Assembly (NCBI RefSeq): GCF_036898095.1
Contig: NC_090744.1
Coordinates: 11,184,920-11,248,919, forward strand
DNA length: 64,000 nt
Origin: Palaemon carinicauda
Lineage: Eukaryota; Arthropoda; Malacostraca; Decapoda; Palaemonidae
Direction of reading: 5' to 3'
Part shown: one piece after another, positions 51,689 through 64,000 of the stretch
Numbering within the stretch: the first letter of the stretch is position 1
Layout: each line of letters begins with the position of its first letter
The notes under the pieces: model-generated
What the model saw: only the letters and a program-made list of their open reading frames with translations
Told to the model about the DNA's origin: nothing
Databases searched by the model: none
Made by a program: the position numbers and the translations under genes

Positions 51689-52359
51689 CATTGTAGATCA
51701 ACATCTGGGAACTTGTGCATAAATATCTGGAAGCTCGTAATTGGTTTAAAACCCCAGGTAATGATTATGTCATACAAAAAGCACACCTGGCAAAAGCAAA
51801 TTCAAGGAACATAATCGCTCGCTTACGACGTCATAATCCAAAAAAATTTATTTTTGAGTTATCCATACAGACATATTCATCTTCAAATGCTGATTTTTTT
51901 GGCAAAAGTTTCATAATTGTAGCTAAAAAATTAATCGCTACAGGCGCTAAATTTCCTAACGACATACATTAATATAATAGTGTTTTAATTGATTAAAATG
52001 GCTCGCCTGAAAAATAGCTATTTTTGAGTTATGACGACGACGTCGCAAACGAGCGATATGCACAATAACTCACCATCAATGGAATTAGAGTAAGAAATAA
52101 CCTTCACATTTTAATCAACCAAAGTGAATATAAATATCATAAATTAGAATGATCCACCGTATATCTTAAGGTGTCCTGAACATAACTGATGATAATCTAT
52201 AATGCAAAACCATAGCTTTTTAGGTATGGTAGTTGACCCACCATAACTCCGAAAACTAGATTTCTGACAGATATCATTAGAAATATTAAAAGCATCTATT
52301 TAATACATTCCTGTTTGAGATATTTATGGGTTCAGCTGTTACCAAGTTGTGGAATGATC

Positions 52360-52640
52360 TTCCTAATCGGGTATATAGTTGAATCAGTAGAACTTCAAAA
52401 GTTCAAAGTTGGAGCGAATGTTTTCATGTTGACCAGGCTGACATGAGTCTTTTTATAATTTATATATGATATATCTGTTTTGACGTTACTTTCTTTTAGA
52501 ATGATTTATTGTTAAATTATTCTCATCATTTATTTATTTCCTTTCCTCACTGAGCTATTTTTCCCTATTGGAGCCCTTGGGCTTATAGCATCTTGCTTTT
52601 CCAACTAGGGTTGTAGCTTGGCTAGTAATAATAATAATAA
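52360..52640 (+). repeat. R3 retroposon copy with short (TAA)n tail
   Basis: GTTGACCAGGCTGACATGAG to CTTTTCCAACTAGGGTTGTA plus TAA repeats ending at 52640. Confidence 0.82.
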
Positions 52641-52903
52641 CTGTTCTGATGTAAATACATGTGGGGAAGCCTTTATTTACAAATTTTTGGTGGTTTAAGG
52701 TTCCAAAAGTTATGACTGAGAAACCACATTTTATTAAAATAGAATTAAAATTCAGAACACCTTGTAGCCTTAGGTTGAGGTGATCCTGAATTTTTCCTCT
52801 ATTTCATTAAAATGTGTTTTTTCAGTCATAACTTTTGGAACTATAAACCAACTGAAATGTGTAAATTATTGGTTTCCCACAAGTCTTTACACCAGAATGG
52901 TGA
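52641..52903. mobile_element. Foldback element (~263 bp)
   Basis: The arms of ~120 bp share TTCCAAAAGTTATGACTGA, ACCACATTTTATTAAAATAG / ACACATTTTAATGAAATAGA and AATTCAG-A-CACC in opposite orientation, with a short centre (TTGTAGCCTTAGG...). No ORF. A diverged single arm seems present at 41195-41260. 52904-54164 is AT-rich; its start has a CTAACCTAAC motif cluster and nothing else recognisable. Confidence 0.75.
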
Positions 52904-54164
52904 GGCTTTGTATATCAGCGTCCAGTTCCACCCATGTGGATTAAAAATGGACATCAACTAACCTAAATTTTCCCCCCTAACCTAACCTACTTACCTAACG
53001 GGGGCCGTTAAGTTAGACATAATAATACATACAGGTGGCCGCTATCATACATACATCCCTTAAAAATATAAAAAATATCTATACACAAAATTCCTGTTTT
53101 TAAAACCAGAAAAAGATATTAAACTAAAAAATATACTGGGCCCAGAAACACTTCATATATTCTTCACTGGGAATATTGTTACAGTAAATATTAGCCCAAT
53201 GGACTGGTACTACAGTAAATATTTACCCAGCCAAGCGTCCCAACCAACAACAAAGGCTCCAGGATTTCTTAAGTCCTTCTAAAAGGGAAATGGCCTTTTA
53301 GAAAAACAATTAGTACATAAAAATAAAACCTAAAAACAAAAAAGAAAAACTAAATATCACATCAGCCATGAAATCTATAATGAAAATTACGAAAACTTTT
53401 TAGTTGAACGAAACATTTTACTAGGCTACGCATGTTGGTGTTTAGTAATAGCCGTGACCTAATATCTTACTTAAATAGCTAGAATGAGGCTAAAAATGCT
53501 AATTAATCATATCAAAATTACCAGAAACTAAGATAATCAACGAAATTATAAAAATTACGACATATTTAAGCCGAAATACGATATAACAAGACAATTATGG
53601 CTTGGGGGTTTTGGGAAGCAACCGGCTATTGCTTACAAATACGGCAATTTTAACAAATAAACTCAATGTTATAACTGTTATCACAACCATAAGTTAAAGT
53701 TTATTAGTAAATTAATATAATTACACAAAAAACAAGGATAACATGCTATAATTAATTAAATAATGGATAATAACTTACATGTAGACAACTTAAATGCACA
53801 ATTTCACACAAACTTTGTTCCAAATGCCACGTTTTCCCATTACGTTCAGGTTCAGGTGTTTTCCTTTACATCGGCTCATCTCTTTTTTTACCTTTTTAAT
53901 TACATTTCTTTGATTTTATTTTACTTTTTTTCACATTTGGTATATCTATTCTTTATTTTTTTTTCTATTCATATCTAAGTTAAAACAATTCCTATTATTT
54001 TCATCTGTTCTTCTTCATTTGGCTACTGAAATTATTTAGTTTTTATCTCTCTTTACAGAAGTCTAGCATCATCACAGAGAAAATTATCTGAAATTTTTGT
54101 GACTCTAATATGAATGATAATAAGTTATATATAATAATGATGGGTATATTAATTATCATTTATT

Positions 54165-54395
54165 ACCTGATAAGCTACAACTTTAGTTGGAAAAGCAGGA
54201 TTTTATAAGCTCAGGGTCTCCAACAGGGAAAATACCCCAGTGAGGAAAGGAAAGAAGGAAAAATTAAATATTTTAAGAACAGCAACAACACCAAAATTAA
54301 CATTTCCTACATAAACTATATAAAAAAAAACAAGAGAAAGAGAAATAGGATAGAATAGTACGCACGAGTGTACCCTCAAGCAAGACTCTAATAGG
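54165..54395 (-). repeat. R3 retroposon copy
   Basis: Minus-strand copy with CTTTAGTTGGAAAAGCAGG and GTGTACCCTCAAGCAAGA. It breaks off after AAGACTCTAATAGGAAC. Confidence 0.8.
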
Positions 54396-54429
54396 AACAA
54401 TAATAAGTTATATATAATAATAATGTGTA

Positions 54430-54960
54430 TACTAATTATTATTATTATTACTTGCTAAGCTATAACCCTAGTTGGAAAAGCAGGATTCTATAAGCCCAGG
54501 GGCTCCAACAGGGAAAATAGCCCAGTGAGGAAAGGAAAGAAGGAAAAATTAAATATTTTAAGAACAGCAACAACACCAAAATAAATATTTCCTATAAAAT
54601 ATAAAAAAACTAACAAAACAAGAGAAAGAGAAATGATAGAAGAGCGTGCCCAAGAGTACCCTCAATCAAGAGAACTCTAACCGAAGACAGTGGAAGACCA
54701 TGGTATAAAGGCTATGGCATTACCCAAGACTAAAGAACAATGGTTTGATTTTAGTGTCATTCTCCTAGAAGAGCTGCTTACCATAGCTAAAAAATCTCTT
54801 CTACCCTTACCAAGAGGAAAGTAACCATTAACAATTAGAGTGTACTAGTTAACCTCTTGGATGAAGAAGAATTGTTTGGTAATCTCAGTGTTGTCTTGTG
54901 TATGAGGACAGAGGAGAATCTGCAAGGAATAGGCCAGACTATTCATTGTATGTGTAAGCA
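54430..54960 (-). repeat. R3 retroposon copy, long, with ATT edge
   Basis: (ATT)n at 54436-54451 (the tail in minus orientation), then the whole family body including AGACAGTGGAAGACCATGGT, CAATGGTTTGATTTTAGTGT and the distal AGAATTGTTTGGTAATCTCA block. It is the longest copy in the window and defines the upstream part of the family. Confidence 0.83.
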
Positions 54961-55199
54961 AAGTAAATATGCGTAGTATATTGGTATTAGCATTAAGTAT
55001 TAGTGATTGTATCTGCTTCCTCTTGTCAGTACAGGAGTGAAGCTTCAGAGGAAATACTCTGTATTATTGTTGTATTTAGTTTCCTAATATATGTTTCCAA
55101 TTCAGATTGGAGTTTATAAAATGTCACATTAATTTGTATGTATTTTCTTCTATGAAGCAACTCTTACACCACATTTGCCTTGTTGATTTTATCTTGGCA

Positions 55200-55200
55200 C

Positions 55201-55261
<61 letters not shown>

Positions 55262-55274
55262 TGTTGTTTTTGTT

Positions 55275-55318
<44 letters not shown>

Positions 55319-55325
55319 TGTTGTT

Positions 55326-55369
<44 letters not shown>

Positions 55370-55378
55370 CATTATTAT
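55200..55378 (+). repeat. (ATT)n microsatellite with TGTTGTTTTTG interruptions
   Basis: Three ATT blocks separated by two related spacers (ACTGTTGTTTTTGTTTTTGTT, ACTGTTGTTTTTGTT). All-Ile, all-Leu and similar ORFs here are artefacts. The repeated spacer shows the array grew by duplicating interrupted segments. Confidence 0.95.
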
Positions 55379-57179
55379 TGTGGAGAATTTTTATGTGAAT
55401 GGCTGAGTGGGAACTTAGTCCAGGAAAGTCTCCCTACGGCAATTACCCAAAGCTCAACAGGGGAGGATAATGAGCACTTACTCTCGGGACACAAACGCCC
55501 TGCTAATACTTTACTGCCATAGTTCACTAACCATCACTCTTTAAATACAAAAGGGGGAAATTTTACTGTCCAGAGGCCGGAGAACTCCACACGTTAATTT
55601 TGAAATAATTTATGGCCTACTCTAGCTTTGTCAGGGCTAGAGTCATCTCACTCTAAGGCTCTGTTTCGACTCCGTCCCAGTGACCCCAGTGAGATGCTGT
55701 ACAGGTATCTTACGTTAATGCAATTAGAGACAATAAAAAAAAGGGGGAACAGTGGAGTATAAAAGTATAAAGTAAAGTTAAATGGGGATCTTCACCTTCA
55801 AAGCACTAAGTTAAAGAGCGTACACTCGCTGATACCAACTTACCTGTTTAGAGTAGGTTACTCTCAACACCTTGGGTACTTCTGACCCGTCCTAGTATAA
55901 ATTGGTAAAATTCATATAATGTGGTTAAAGATACCAAAATGTGTAATCTATTCCAAATGATTTATTACAGAAAAAGGGGATGGAAATAACTTGATGATTT
56001 TAACACAACAAAATTAAAAATTGGAAAAAAATATCAATAACTCAATTATAAGTTTTACATGTGATAAAATGAATAAGTGAATTTACAACAAAAAACTTGA
56101 AAACGTTAAACGGAATTAACACGTGGATTAAACCTCAAGCAGAATAAATAAGTCAAAACATTCTGATCAACAATTTGTGCGGTAGGATGCTGTGAGGTCC
56201 CAACATGTGGTCAGTGACCTCAAGCAATTACCAAGATCAAAAAAATATGAATACATTAATTTCCATGCACGCAGCCCGAAAGATGTAATGCCAAAATAAT
56301 ACCTAAACTTAACTTATGAGAAATTGAAACTTATCTAAAGGGGGAATGGCCATTAGTTGAACTCACAAGATTTTTATATGTTGTGGGCGCCCGTGTCCTA
56401 AATGTGGCGGTCTTCAGTTTGCTCACTAGGCCTACAGCACTTATTCTGTAGAGTCAACGGCCCCCTCCAAGCTCTCCAACTAGCCCCCAAGACTGGAACC
56501 GACGTGCTGTAGAATTAGCAGCTATGCACTAACACTGGTCATCTGCTTGACCTCTTCTACGACGTATTCTTGGCTAGCTATTGTGTAAGGGGACAGGCTA
56601 GTGATGGAGAGTGGGAGCACGAGGTTGACATTGGAGCCTGACTGGGAAGCTCCGGTTCGTACCGTGGCCTGTATGTTTGTGAGGTCGAGTTCAGGTCAGC
56701 TGCGTCCTCCTTCCTTCCCAAAAAAAAGCGTATCTCGGTGCGTAGGCCTACAGTCTTGAGGTGCCAACTCTCATTTAGGACAGGCTAAAAAATCTTGTGC
56801 CTTGTGAATTTCAAGCAACACACTTATTTAGAATACAAGGAGAAATCTTGCAACTCCAGGGGGCAAAGATAATCCTAATTCTAAACAACTGGCATACAGA
56901 ATAAAAATGAAACTAAAAGGTAATTTAGCAAGTCGGGCTTACGTGTGTGGACAACCATACCTCCTAGACTAGCAGACTTGAGTTGTAATTAAGAGATTTA
57001 AAATACTGTACCTAAATACTTACGGTAGAATAATGTATACAAACAACACAAAAGTATTAATCTTGGGACACTCGCTTAAGAAAGAGACATTACTCACATT
57101 TTTCCCTGCCGTGACGTCACGAACAATAACAAAGTCTACGTATAAACTATGAAGAAGAAGAGTAGTGAAGAAAATTCTT
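55379..57179. other. Interval without a recognised gene
   Basis: A GC-richer segment at 56380-56770 (GTTGTGGGCGCCCGTGTCC, CCCTCCAAGCTCTCCAACTA) lies in AT-rich flanks. No ORF above ~60 codons with a known motif. It could be a decayed LTR or a noncoding exon, but nothing in the sequence decides. Confidence 0.4.
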
Positions 57180-57215
57180 CACAATTATTATAATTATTAC
57201 TATTACTACTACTAC

Positions 57216-57284
<69 letters not shown>

Positions 57285-57565
57285 CATTATTATTATTATT
57301 ATTACAAGCTAAACTACAACCCTAGTTGGGAAGGCAGGATGCTATTAGCCCAAGGGCTCCAACATTGAAAAATAGCCTAGTGAGGGAAGGAAACAAATAA
57401 ATAAATAAACTACAAGAGAAGTAAAAAATCAACCAAAATAGAATATTTTAAGAACAGTTACATTAAATTAAATCTTTCATCTATAAAATATAAGAATTTA
57501 ATAAAAACAGGAGGAAGAGAATTGAAATAGAATATTGTGCCCGAGTGTACCTTCAAGCATAGCCA
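57180..57565 (-). repeat. R3 retroposon copy with long (ATT)n tail
   Basis: A ~120-bp ATT/ACT array (57183-57303) sits exactly at the tail position of a minus-strand R3 copy (57304-57565: ACAACCCTAGTTGGGAAGGC, GAATATTTTAAGAACAG). Confidence 0.87.
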
Positions 57566-57569
57566 TAAA

Positions 57570-57775
57570 TTGATACCTGGCCTACAGTGGTAACGAGTTT
57601 GCCTAGCATTTGCATGACAGCAGATCAATCCCCGCCCAGGACCGTGAGTTTAAGCTGTTTACTGGGGAGGCCACCGCTGTGGTTAGGCGCCACAGTCGGC
57701 TGTTGGGCTTGCCAGACTGACGTTCTGGTGAGTATTTATTCTACTGGAACTGAAACCAGGCACCTTTAGCTATCA
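57570..57775 (+). repeat. tRNA-derived SINE, diverged
   Basis: A-box-like CTGGCCTACAGTGG (57577-57590) and B-box-like AGATCAATCCCCGCC (57632-57646), then a 3' part unlike the other two SINEs. 57776-58304 is AT-rich, nothing recognised. Confidence 0.6.
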
Positions 57776-58304
57776 GTCCATATTCTTAAAAAAAAAACAG
57801 CATTTTTGTACAATACACTTTTATAAATATGTTTTCTCTATAGCCTAGTATCTATTTATTCTTCATTATTTTTTCTTTTTTATAAATTCTCTCATTTTTG
57901 ATAAATTAAAATGTCTTTTGGAAGTCAATTACTATTAAAATTTACTGATATATATTCTGTAGGCCTATGTGCTAAATCATCTTTTCTCTCACATTGGTTT
58001 GATATATTTTTTAAAGATAATTGACCAAGGATCTTTAAAAGCATTACACTTTCGTTTATAATCTTGGCTTTTATATCTACATTGTCTATTCTTACTGCAA
58101 CAGAATGTTTCCTTAATTCTCTTTTCGTCCTCCGCGTAAAATTTCAAGTATATCATATACTTTTATTTTGTCCATGTCTTTTTTTGTGAAATGATTTTAT
58201 TTGCAGTCTATTCTCACTGCATCAAAATTACGCCCTCTTGATTATCTTTTCATATTCCATGTGAATTTCCAAGTATACTGTCCATTTATTCTTTTCTTTT
58301 TGTT

Positions 58305-58306
58305 GA

Positions 58307-58392
<86 letters not shown>

Positions 58393-58640
58393 CTGATCAT
58401 TCTCCACGCAATTATAATGATAACGAATTCGCCTTGCATAAGCTTTTCGCTTTCTTTAAGGACTGTTTCCCTGCTCCTGTCACACATGAAAAAATAGCCT
58501 AGTGAGGAAAGGAAATAAGGATATAAATAAATGATGAGAATGAATTAACAATAAATCATTCTAAAAACAGTAACAATGTCAAATATAAACTATTAACAAC
58601 GTCAAAAACAGATTTGTCCTATATAAAATATAAAAAGACT
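58305..58640 (-). repeat. (ATT)n microsatellite and nearby R3 fragment
   Basis: 58308-58392 is a pure ATT run. 58484-58640 is minus-strand R3 text (AAAATAGCCTAGTGAGGAAA, TATTAACAACGTCAAAAACA). ~90 bp of unrelated sequence separates them, so tail and body are not contiguous here. 58641-59179 has no recognised gene. Confidence 0.82.
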
Positions 58641-59179
58641 GGCTCTTTATCAAATCCACATCATCTTAGAAACACTGAAGAGGTTATTAATGTGGCTGGG
58701 ACCACGGTAAGCGTCTCTTTAAATGAAGGTGGAACTGAAAACAGAGTAATAATTTTATATTTACTTTAGTCTCCCCATAATAGAGCAACATCCTTTATAG
58801 AAAACGTTACTTACTAATAATTGAATATATACTATACTAAAAAGTCTTTGCGCGTCTGATTTAAACTATAAATTTCAACCTTTAAACCCTTACTACAGTG
58901 TATTTCACGCACTAAATAACATTAGTTCATAAATTATAATCTATTATAAATAAAAATACACAGCAAGTATTTCATACGGTAAAATAAAAACTATAATTTC
59001 ATAATCCAAGGCAAGTTTCTTGGTCTTACGGCTAGCGATTTGCTTTGAACAATGCAGCCATCAAGCTGGATATAATATGAGAGGGAGCTTCAGATTAAAT
59101 AAAAAGTCAGAAGTACTATAGTTCTGATCTGGCGTTTATTATTCTTGATATATGCGTGTTTTATAAAATAACCAGTGAA

Positions 59180-59640
59180 TAGGGCTAGCGTACAGAAACA
59201 ACAGACACTCGGCTAGCATACAGAAGCAACAGATACTCGGTCAGCATACAGAAGCATCAGACATTCGGCTAGCAATAGCATGCAGAGACAACTGACACCC
59301 GATTAACATATAAAAATAGCAAACACTCGGCTAGCATATAGAAACAAGAGACGGCTAGCATACAGAAAAGAAACAGACACTCAGTCAGCGTACAGAAGCA
59401 ACAGACATTCGGCTAGCAATAGCATGCAGATATAACTGACACTCGGCTAGCAATAGCATGCAGATATAACTGACACTCGGCTAGCAATAGCATGCAGAAA
59501 CAACAGACACTCGATTAGCATATAAAAATAGCAAACAATCGGCTAGCATATAGAAAACAAGAGACACTTGGCTAGCATACAGAAAAGAAACGGACACTCT
59601 GCTAGCATATAGAAACAGCAGACACTCGGTTAGCGTACAA
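59180..59640 (+). repeat. Degenerate ~28-bp tandem repeat
   Basis: About 16 units built on GGCTAGCATACAGAAACAACAG then ACACTC, with variants (AATAGCATGCAGATATAACTG, CATATAAAAATAGCAAACA). Some blocks of two units are themselves repeated (59410-59500), indicating higher-order duplication. Confidence 0.85.
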
Positions 59641-59814
59641 CTTTATGACTTCTATCAAAATTCATAAATTATGACAATAAATACGTATAGACTTTATATG
59701 CATCTTTGACTAATATTCTAACAAAATCAATAAATTAATTTCTTTAGCAAGGCATTTCAATATAATACTAAACATGAAAAACATCAACTATTTATTCAAT
59801 ACGAGTTGCAAAAG

Positions 59815-61215
59815 TCTTTGGCGGGAACGATATTTTCGCAATGTGAAATTTTGGCTTCGTTTTCAAAAGTAACCTCATGAGTCTTGGTGTTAACATCCTT
59901 TAAGAAGTCTTTAACAGACTTAGCCTCGGATGTATTACCATCACATAATGGATATTTATTGAAACCAAGACTTACATCTTTAATGAAATTTCAATTTTTC
60001 CTGACTTTACTACAATTTGACGATTCTACTACATAAGATCTATAGGTCCAACACATTTTTATGTAATTGTTCCTGGTACTAAAGAAGGATTATTAGTTTT
60101 CTGTATTAAAACTTTCATACCTAGAAATAATTCTGGAAGTTCATCACTTACGTCTTGATTATAATAGTGTGTGATTTGATTACTCTTATTAACAAGGTTC
60201 TTTATCTTCAAACATAGATAACTTGCAATCATTTTTTAAAGCAAATAAGAACTTACTCTTCTCCAATCTAACAATTTAGCAGGACCTGTCACGGACTGCA
60301 AAAGCAAATGCCAGTGTTCCACAAGGTGGGGCAATTGTAACATAACAGAACTAAATTTCTGGGTATCTTGTTGTAAATAGGTTTACTACGTAAGCAAAAT
60401 AAAACATTTGTAGTATCATTAACAAACTCCTTTGCTTTCTCATGGACTGATTTTACCACGACACCTATTTTTCCAGGAAATGCATTGTTTTGTGGGTAAT
60501 GTGGACTACTTGTTAGATACTCAAAGTCCCAAGTTATTGCCAAATTCCTAACTTCACCAGCACATCATTGTGACCCATTACCACTATACAGGAGTGTTGG
60601 TATTCCTCAAATTTCAAACATCTTTGCAAAAACTAATTATCTCTTTACAAGATATAGATTTTAATCCACGAGCAAAGTGCATCTTACTGCAATGGCCAAC
60701 TAAAATGTGTAAGAGTGACTACCAAATTCGAATAGACCACTAGACAATTTCTCATGGATGAGAAGGTAACTTATGTGAGAATATTGGATCCTTATTACTC
60801 TTAGAATTTTGTAAACAAACAACCCAGTCTTGAACAAAATTCTCAATAACAACCATCAGGTTAGAGCAGTAAATATCTTTAGCCCTAAGCTGTGATTTTG
60901 TGACACCTAAATGATCAGCATGTATCCTTTTCTGAAAATTTCATGGACAACTAATCTCTGTTCATGATACATCATATCACATGTTCTTTAAATTTGTTAA
61001 ACACAAGATCAGGTTTCTTCCTCTCTTCATTTGACAAGTTCCAACTTCTAGATAATTCATGTCCACTGTGATAAAGTAGAGAACAGAGTACAGTGATTTT
61101 CTTTTCGTCATTGATATGGTTCATAGCAAAATAGCTGCACGAGATACCAAACCACTCTTCATAAGCATTATCCGATCAACAGCTTCATAATTCTACATAG
61201 AGGGACGGAGGATTT
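59815..61215 (-). pseudogene. Decayed Ty3/gypsy-type gag and integrase relic
   Basis: On the minus strand, near 61180-61000, a gag-like stretch reads INDEKKITVLCSLLYHSGHE with SRSWNLSNEERKKPD. At 60930-60780 comes the integrase zinc region HADHLGVTKSQLRAKDIY with VIENFVQDWVVC. At 60590-60290 comes the core end (GNGSQ, then WDFEYLTSSPHYPQNN), and at 60170-60000 the post-integrase text NQDVSDELPEL. Protease, RT and RNase H are missing between gag and integrase. The DNG motif reads GNG, losing a catalytic Asp. Stops are numerous. Assignment rests on these motifs only. Confidence 0.78.
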
Positions 61216-61299
61216 GTGTAGATTTTACTGCAAAGTGTACCATTAACCTACAGAAATGAAAATTATGGGCAAAGCCAAGTAAAGTGCTTGAGAATATTC

Positions 61300-61504
61300 T
61301 CGGACACATCATTCTATCTTATTTCTTTTCCTCTTGATTTTTGAAGATTTTTATTTTATATATGAATTTATTCTATTGCAACTCTTTTATTTAATTGTCA
61401 ATTACTTCTCTTGTAGTTTATTTATTTCCTTATTTTCCCTGTTGGAGCCCTTGGGCTTATAGCATCTTGCTTTTCCAACTAGGGTAGTAATTTAGCAAGT
61501 AATG

Positions 61505-61543
<39 letters not shown>

Positions 61544-61575
61544 TTAATAGAATGATTCAAGACATATGTATATGC

Positions 61576-61673
<98 letters not shown>

Positions 61674-61693
61674 TTATAATAATAATAATAATG
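61300..61693 (+). repeat. R3 retroposon fragment with long (TAA)n arrays
   Basis: R3 text ends TTTCCAACTAGGGTAGTAAT at ~61490, followed by TAA runs at 61500-61550 and 61579-61693 separated by GAATGATTCAAGACATATG. The second run is interrupted by CAATAA and ATATTATAAT. Confidence 0.85.
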
Positions 61694-61852
61694 ATAATGT
61701 GTCTTCTACTATCCTTCGTGTTTTAGTCTGATGTGATGACTCTCTTCGAATTCAAGTTGGGTACAAATATTGAGGCTAATTCAAAAAAAAAAAAAAAAAA
61801 AAAACGCCAAGAAATAAACTGCATCTATTTTACCACCCTAGCCCATGACCAT

Positions 61853-62275
<423 letters not shown>

Positions 62276-62311
62276 ATATATAAGTGCTTTAATTTTACAG
62301 TCATTTTCTTC

Positions 62312-62313
<2 letters not shown>

Positions 62314-62361
<48 letters not shown>
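62314..62361 (+). repeat. (GA)n microsatellite
   Basis: AGAGAG run of 48 bp. Confidence 0.96.
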
Positions 62362-62365
<4 letters not shown>

Positions 62366-62579
62366 ATGTCGTACTTTAATAAAGAGGCAATTGCCACTAT
62401 GACATATTGGCTCATCCGCTATCATCATATCCGGGATATACTCAAAAGCAAGGTTCTTAGTGTAAGACAAGACAAAGTATTTTCTTATCTTTATCTACAA
62501 ATTAGAAGATATGTTTAAAAGAATCCCTTTCACACGAAACCATTTGTTCAGTTTTAATAAGACTTGTTTGAATTGTTTC

Positions 62580-62843
62580 ATGTGGAACTTCAAAAGTTCA
62601 AACTTGCAGCGAATGTTTTTGATGTTGAGTAGGCTAACATAAATCTCTTTTTTATATAGTTTCTTTATGAAAGAACTAGTAAAATGTTGTCAATGTTCTT
62701 GAAGTATGTTATTCTAATGGTTCATCACTTCTTTTGTAGTTCATCTATTTCCTTATTTCCTTTCCTCACTTGGCTATTTTTTCCTGTTGGAGCCCTTGGC
62801 CTTATAGCTTCCTGCTTTTCCAACTAGGGTTATAGCTTAGCTA

Positions 62844-62885
<42 letters not shown>

Positions 62886-62890
62886 GTAAT
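62580..62890 (+). repeat. R3 retroposon copy with (TAA)n tail
   Basis: GGAACTTCAAAAGTTCAAAC to CCAACTAGGGTTATAGCTTA plus TAA run 62844-62911 with interruptions. Confidence 0.83.
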
Positions 62891-63048
62891 AATACTAATA
62901 ATAATAATAATACGTCCCTCTTTCCTAAACTACAACCCTCTCTTCCCAGGGTATGACTACTCTTTCTTCCCCTACCATAGGGACGTGGAGAGACCGCCTA
63001 AGCATATGTCTGGCAATGCCAATGAGCGTGACCGGAAAGAAATACACA

Positions 63049-63049
<1 letters not shown>

Positions 63050-63109
<60 letters not shown>

Positions 63110-63454
63110 TTATACATATATATATATATGTGTATGTATATATATATGCATATATATATCATATACTATATAGGGGAGATCACAGGAAGCTCGTTTTAAT
63201 TATCTTTTCTTTGTCCTTACCTTTATCCGGTTGAAAACGATTTTAGCCTCTTTGTTGCAAACAAAATCCTTTGTCGCTTATCAGCAAAGACGTCTTTGTT
63301 ATTTTAATAATGATATATACCGTATATATCTATCTATCTATCTATCTATCTATCAATATATATATATATATATATAAATATTATCATTATTATTATTACT
63401 ATTATTACTATTGTTATTATATTATATTTATATACATACTCATACACACCTATA

Positions 63455-63545
<91 letters not shown>
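63050..63545. repeat. TA-rich and TATC microsatellites
   Basis: TA runs at 63053-63098 and 63495-63542, a (TCTA)n run at 63327-63352, and TTATTA-type sequence 63380-63425. ~150 bp of ordinary sequence (63175-63320) lies between. Confidence 0.92.
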
Positions 63546-63550
<5 letters not shown>

Positions 63551-63684
63551 AATAGATTAATGATACAATGTCTGACAGACGAAGCTTGAAGTAATCGTCT
63601 TTTTTTAAATGTTCTTTCATACTTTCATTCAGTTCAGGTTCATGAAATAACGAGATTTGAAAATTATTCTTCCTAATTAAGTAT

Positions 63685-63925
63685 TTTGTTGGCCTATTGG
63701 AAATCTCCCTGCCTGGCGATCTCCAGAATGGGGTTCGAGTCTCGCTCTAGCTCGATAGTTTCTTTAAGTGTCTGCAACCTCACCATCCTTTTGGGCTAAT
63801 TATGTGGGATTTAGGGGAACCTATAAATCTACCTGCTGTGTCATCAGCAAGCACTGCCTGACCCTCTCTGGTCCTAGTTTGGGTGGAGAGGGGGTTGAGG
63901 GTTGATCATATGTATATATGGTCAG
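63685..63925 (+). repeat. tRNA-derived SINE
   Basis: A-box TTGGCCTATTGG (63689-63700), B-box GGGGTTCGAGTCTCGC (63730-63745), then a tRNA-unrelated body with CTGCCTGACCCTCTCTGG. It corresponds to the minus-strand copy at 43440-43645. Confidence 0.82.
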
Positions 63926-64000
63926 GGAAGGTGGGTTGTGGCACCCTAGCAGTACCAGCCAAACTCGGTTCAATCCCTCGTCAGGCTGGGAGTAGCGGAG
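63926..64000 (+). repeat. S1 repeat segment fused to the preceding SINE, cut by the window end
   Basis: GTTGTGGCACCCTAGCAGTA and CTCGGTTCAATCCCTCGTCA match the S1 3' half, here carrying a perfect B-box-like GGTTCAATCCC where other S1 copies read GGTTGAGTCCC. Confidence 0.75.

Noticed and set aside
55107..55406. Poly-Ile and poly-Leu ORFs that mimic membrane proteins
   Set aside because: Translation of the (ATT)n microsatellite; the same applies at 57165, 58201, 61733 and 62032.
56380..56770. GC-richer block considered as a promoter or CpG island
   Set aside because: No ORF, TATA-initiator arrangement or repeat boundary supports it.
63685..63760. A/B box pair considered as a true tRNA gene
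   Set aside because: No acceptor-stem pairing or anticodon arm could be drawn, and the sequence continues into a SINE body.

Overview
The window is repeat-dense animal DNA. I see no confident host gene, rRNA or tRNA gene, operon or CRISPR array. Long TAA/ATT, GA and TA microsatellites, many SINE and MITE copies, RTE- and Ty3/gypsy-type relics and several DIRS-like (tyrosine-recombinase) retrotransposons point to an invertebrate, most plausibly a decapod crustacean. That taxon call is inference from repeat content and was not tested by a search.

Four DIRS-like copies dominate. Copy A (1-3234, plus strand, cut by the window edge) and copy B (26531-33394, minus) are decayed and share one internal deletion from mid-gag into the RT YLDD motif. 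Copy C (26242-26525 plus 33400-39606, minus) and copy D (43960-50457, minus) carry three long open frames: gag, RT/RNase H with a methyltransferase-like tail, and tyrosine recombinase (YR). Each copy ends with a ~285-bp 3' terminal repeat. Between body and terminal repeat lies an internal complementary region (ICR), made of the inverted complement of the element's own 3' extremity followed by that of its 5' extremity. Copy B sits exactly at the centre of copy C's ICR, so C is split by a nested insertion at its own circle-junction-like sequence.

The second notable object is a 3126-bp DNA-transposon-like unit at 3860-6985. It has ~400-bp inverted repeats, a single intact 725-codon gene with a nine-cysteine tail, and a GTA duplication where it interrupts a SINE. 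I cannot assign the protein to a transposase superfamily.

The rest is layered small repeats. There are eight copies of a ~310-bp MITE bounded by TTAA (piggyBac-like), one with an internal 44-bp unit amplified to eight copies. There are about ten copies of a ~340-bp SINE-like family here called S1, about a dozen copies of a retroposon with a (TAA)n tail here called R3, and three tRNA-derived SINEs. There are also minisatellites (96, 74, 151, 28 and 16 bp), foldback elements, a 585-bp inverted duplication, a decayed non-LTR RT (12940-14600), a second LINE 3' fragment (18105-18480) and a decayed Ty3/gypsy gag-integrase relic (59815-61215). Segments 20-26 kb, 39.6-41.7 kb and 51-59 kb hold mostly AT-rich sequence with no recognised gene.
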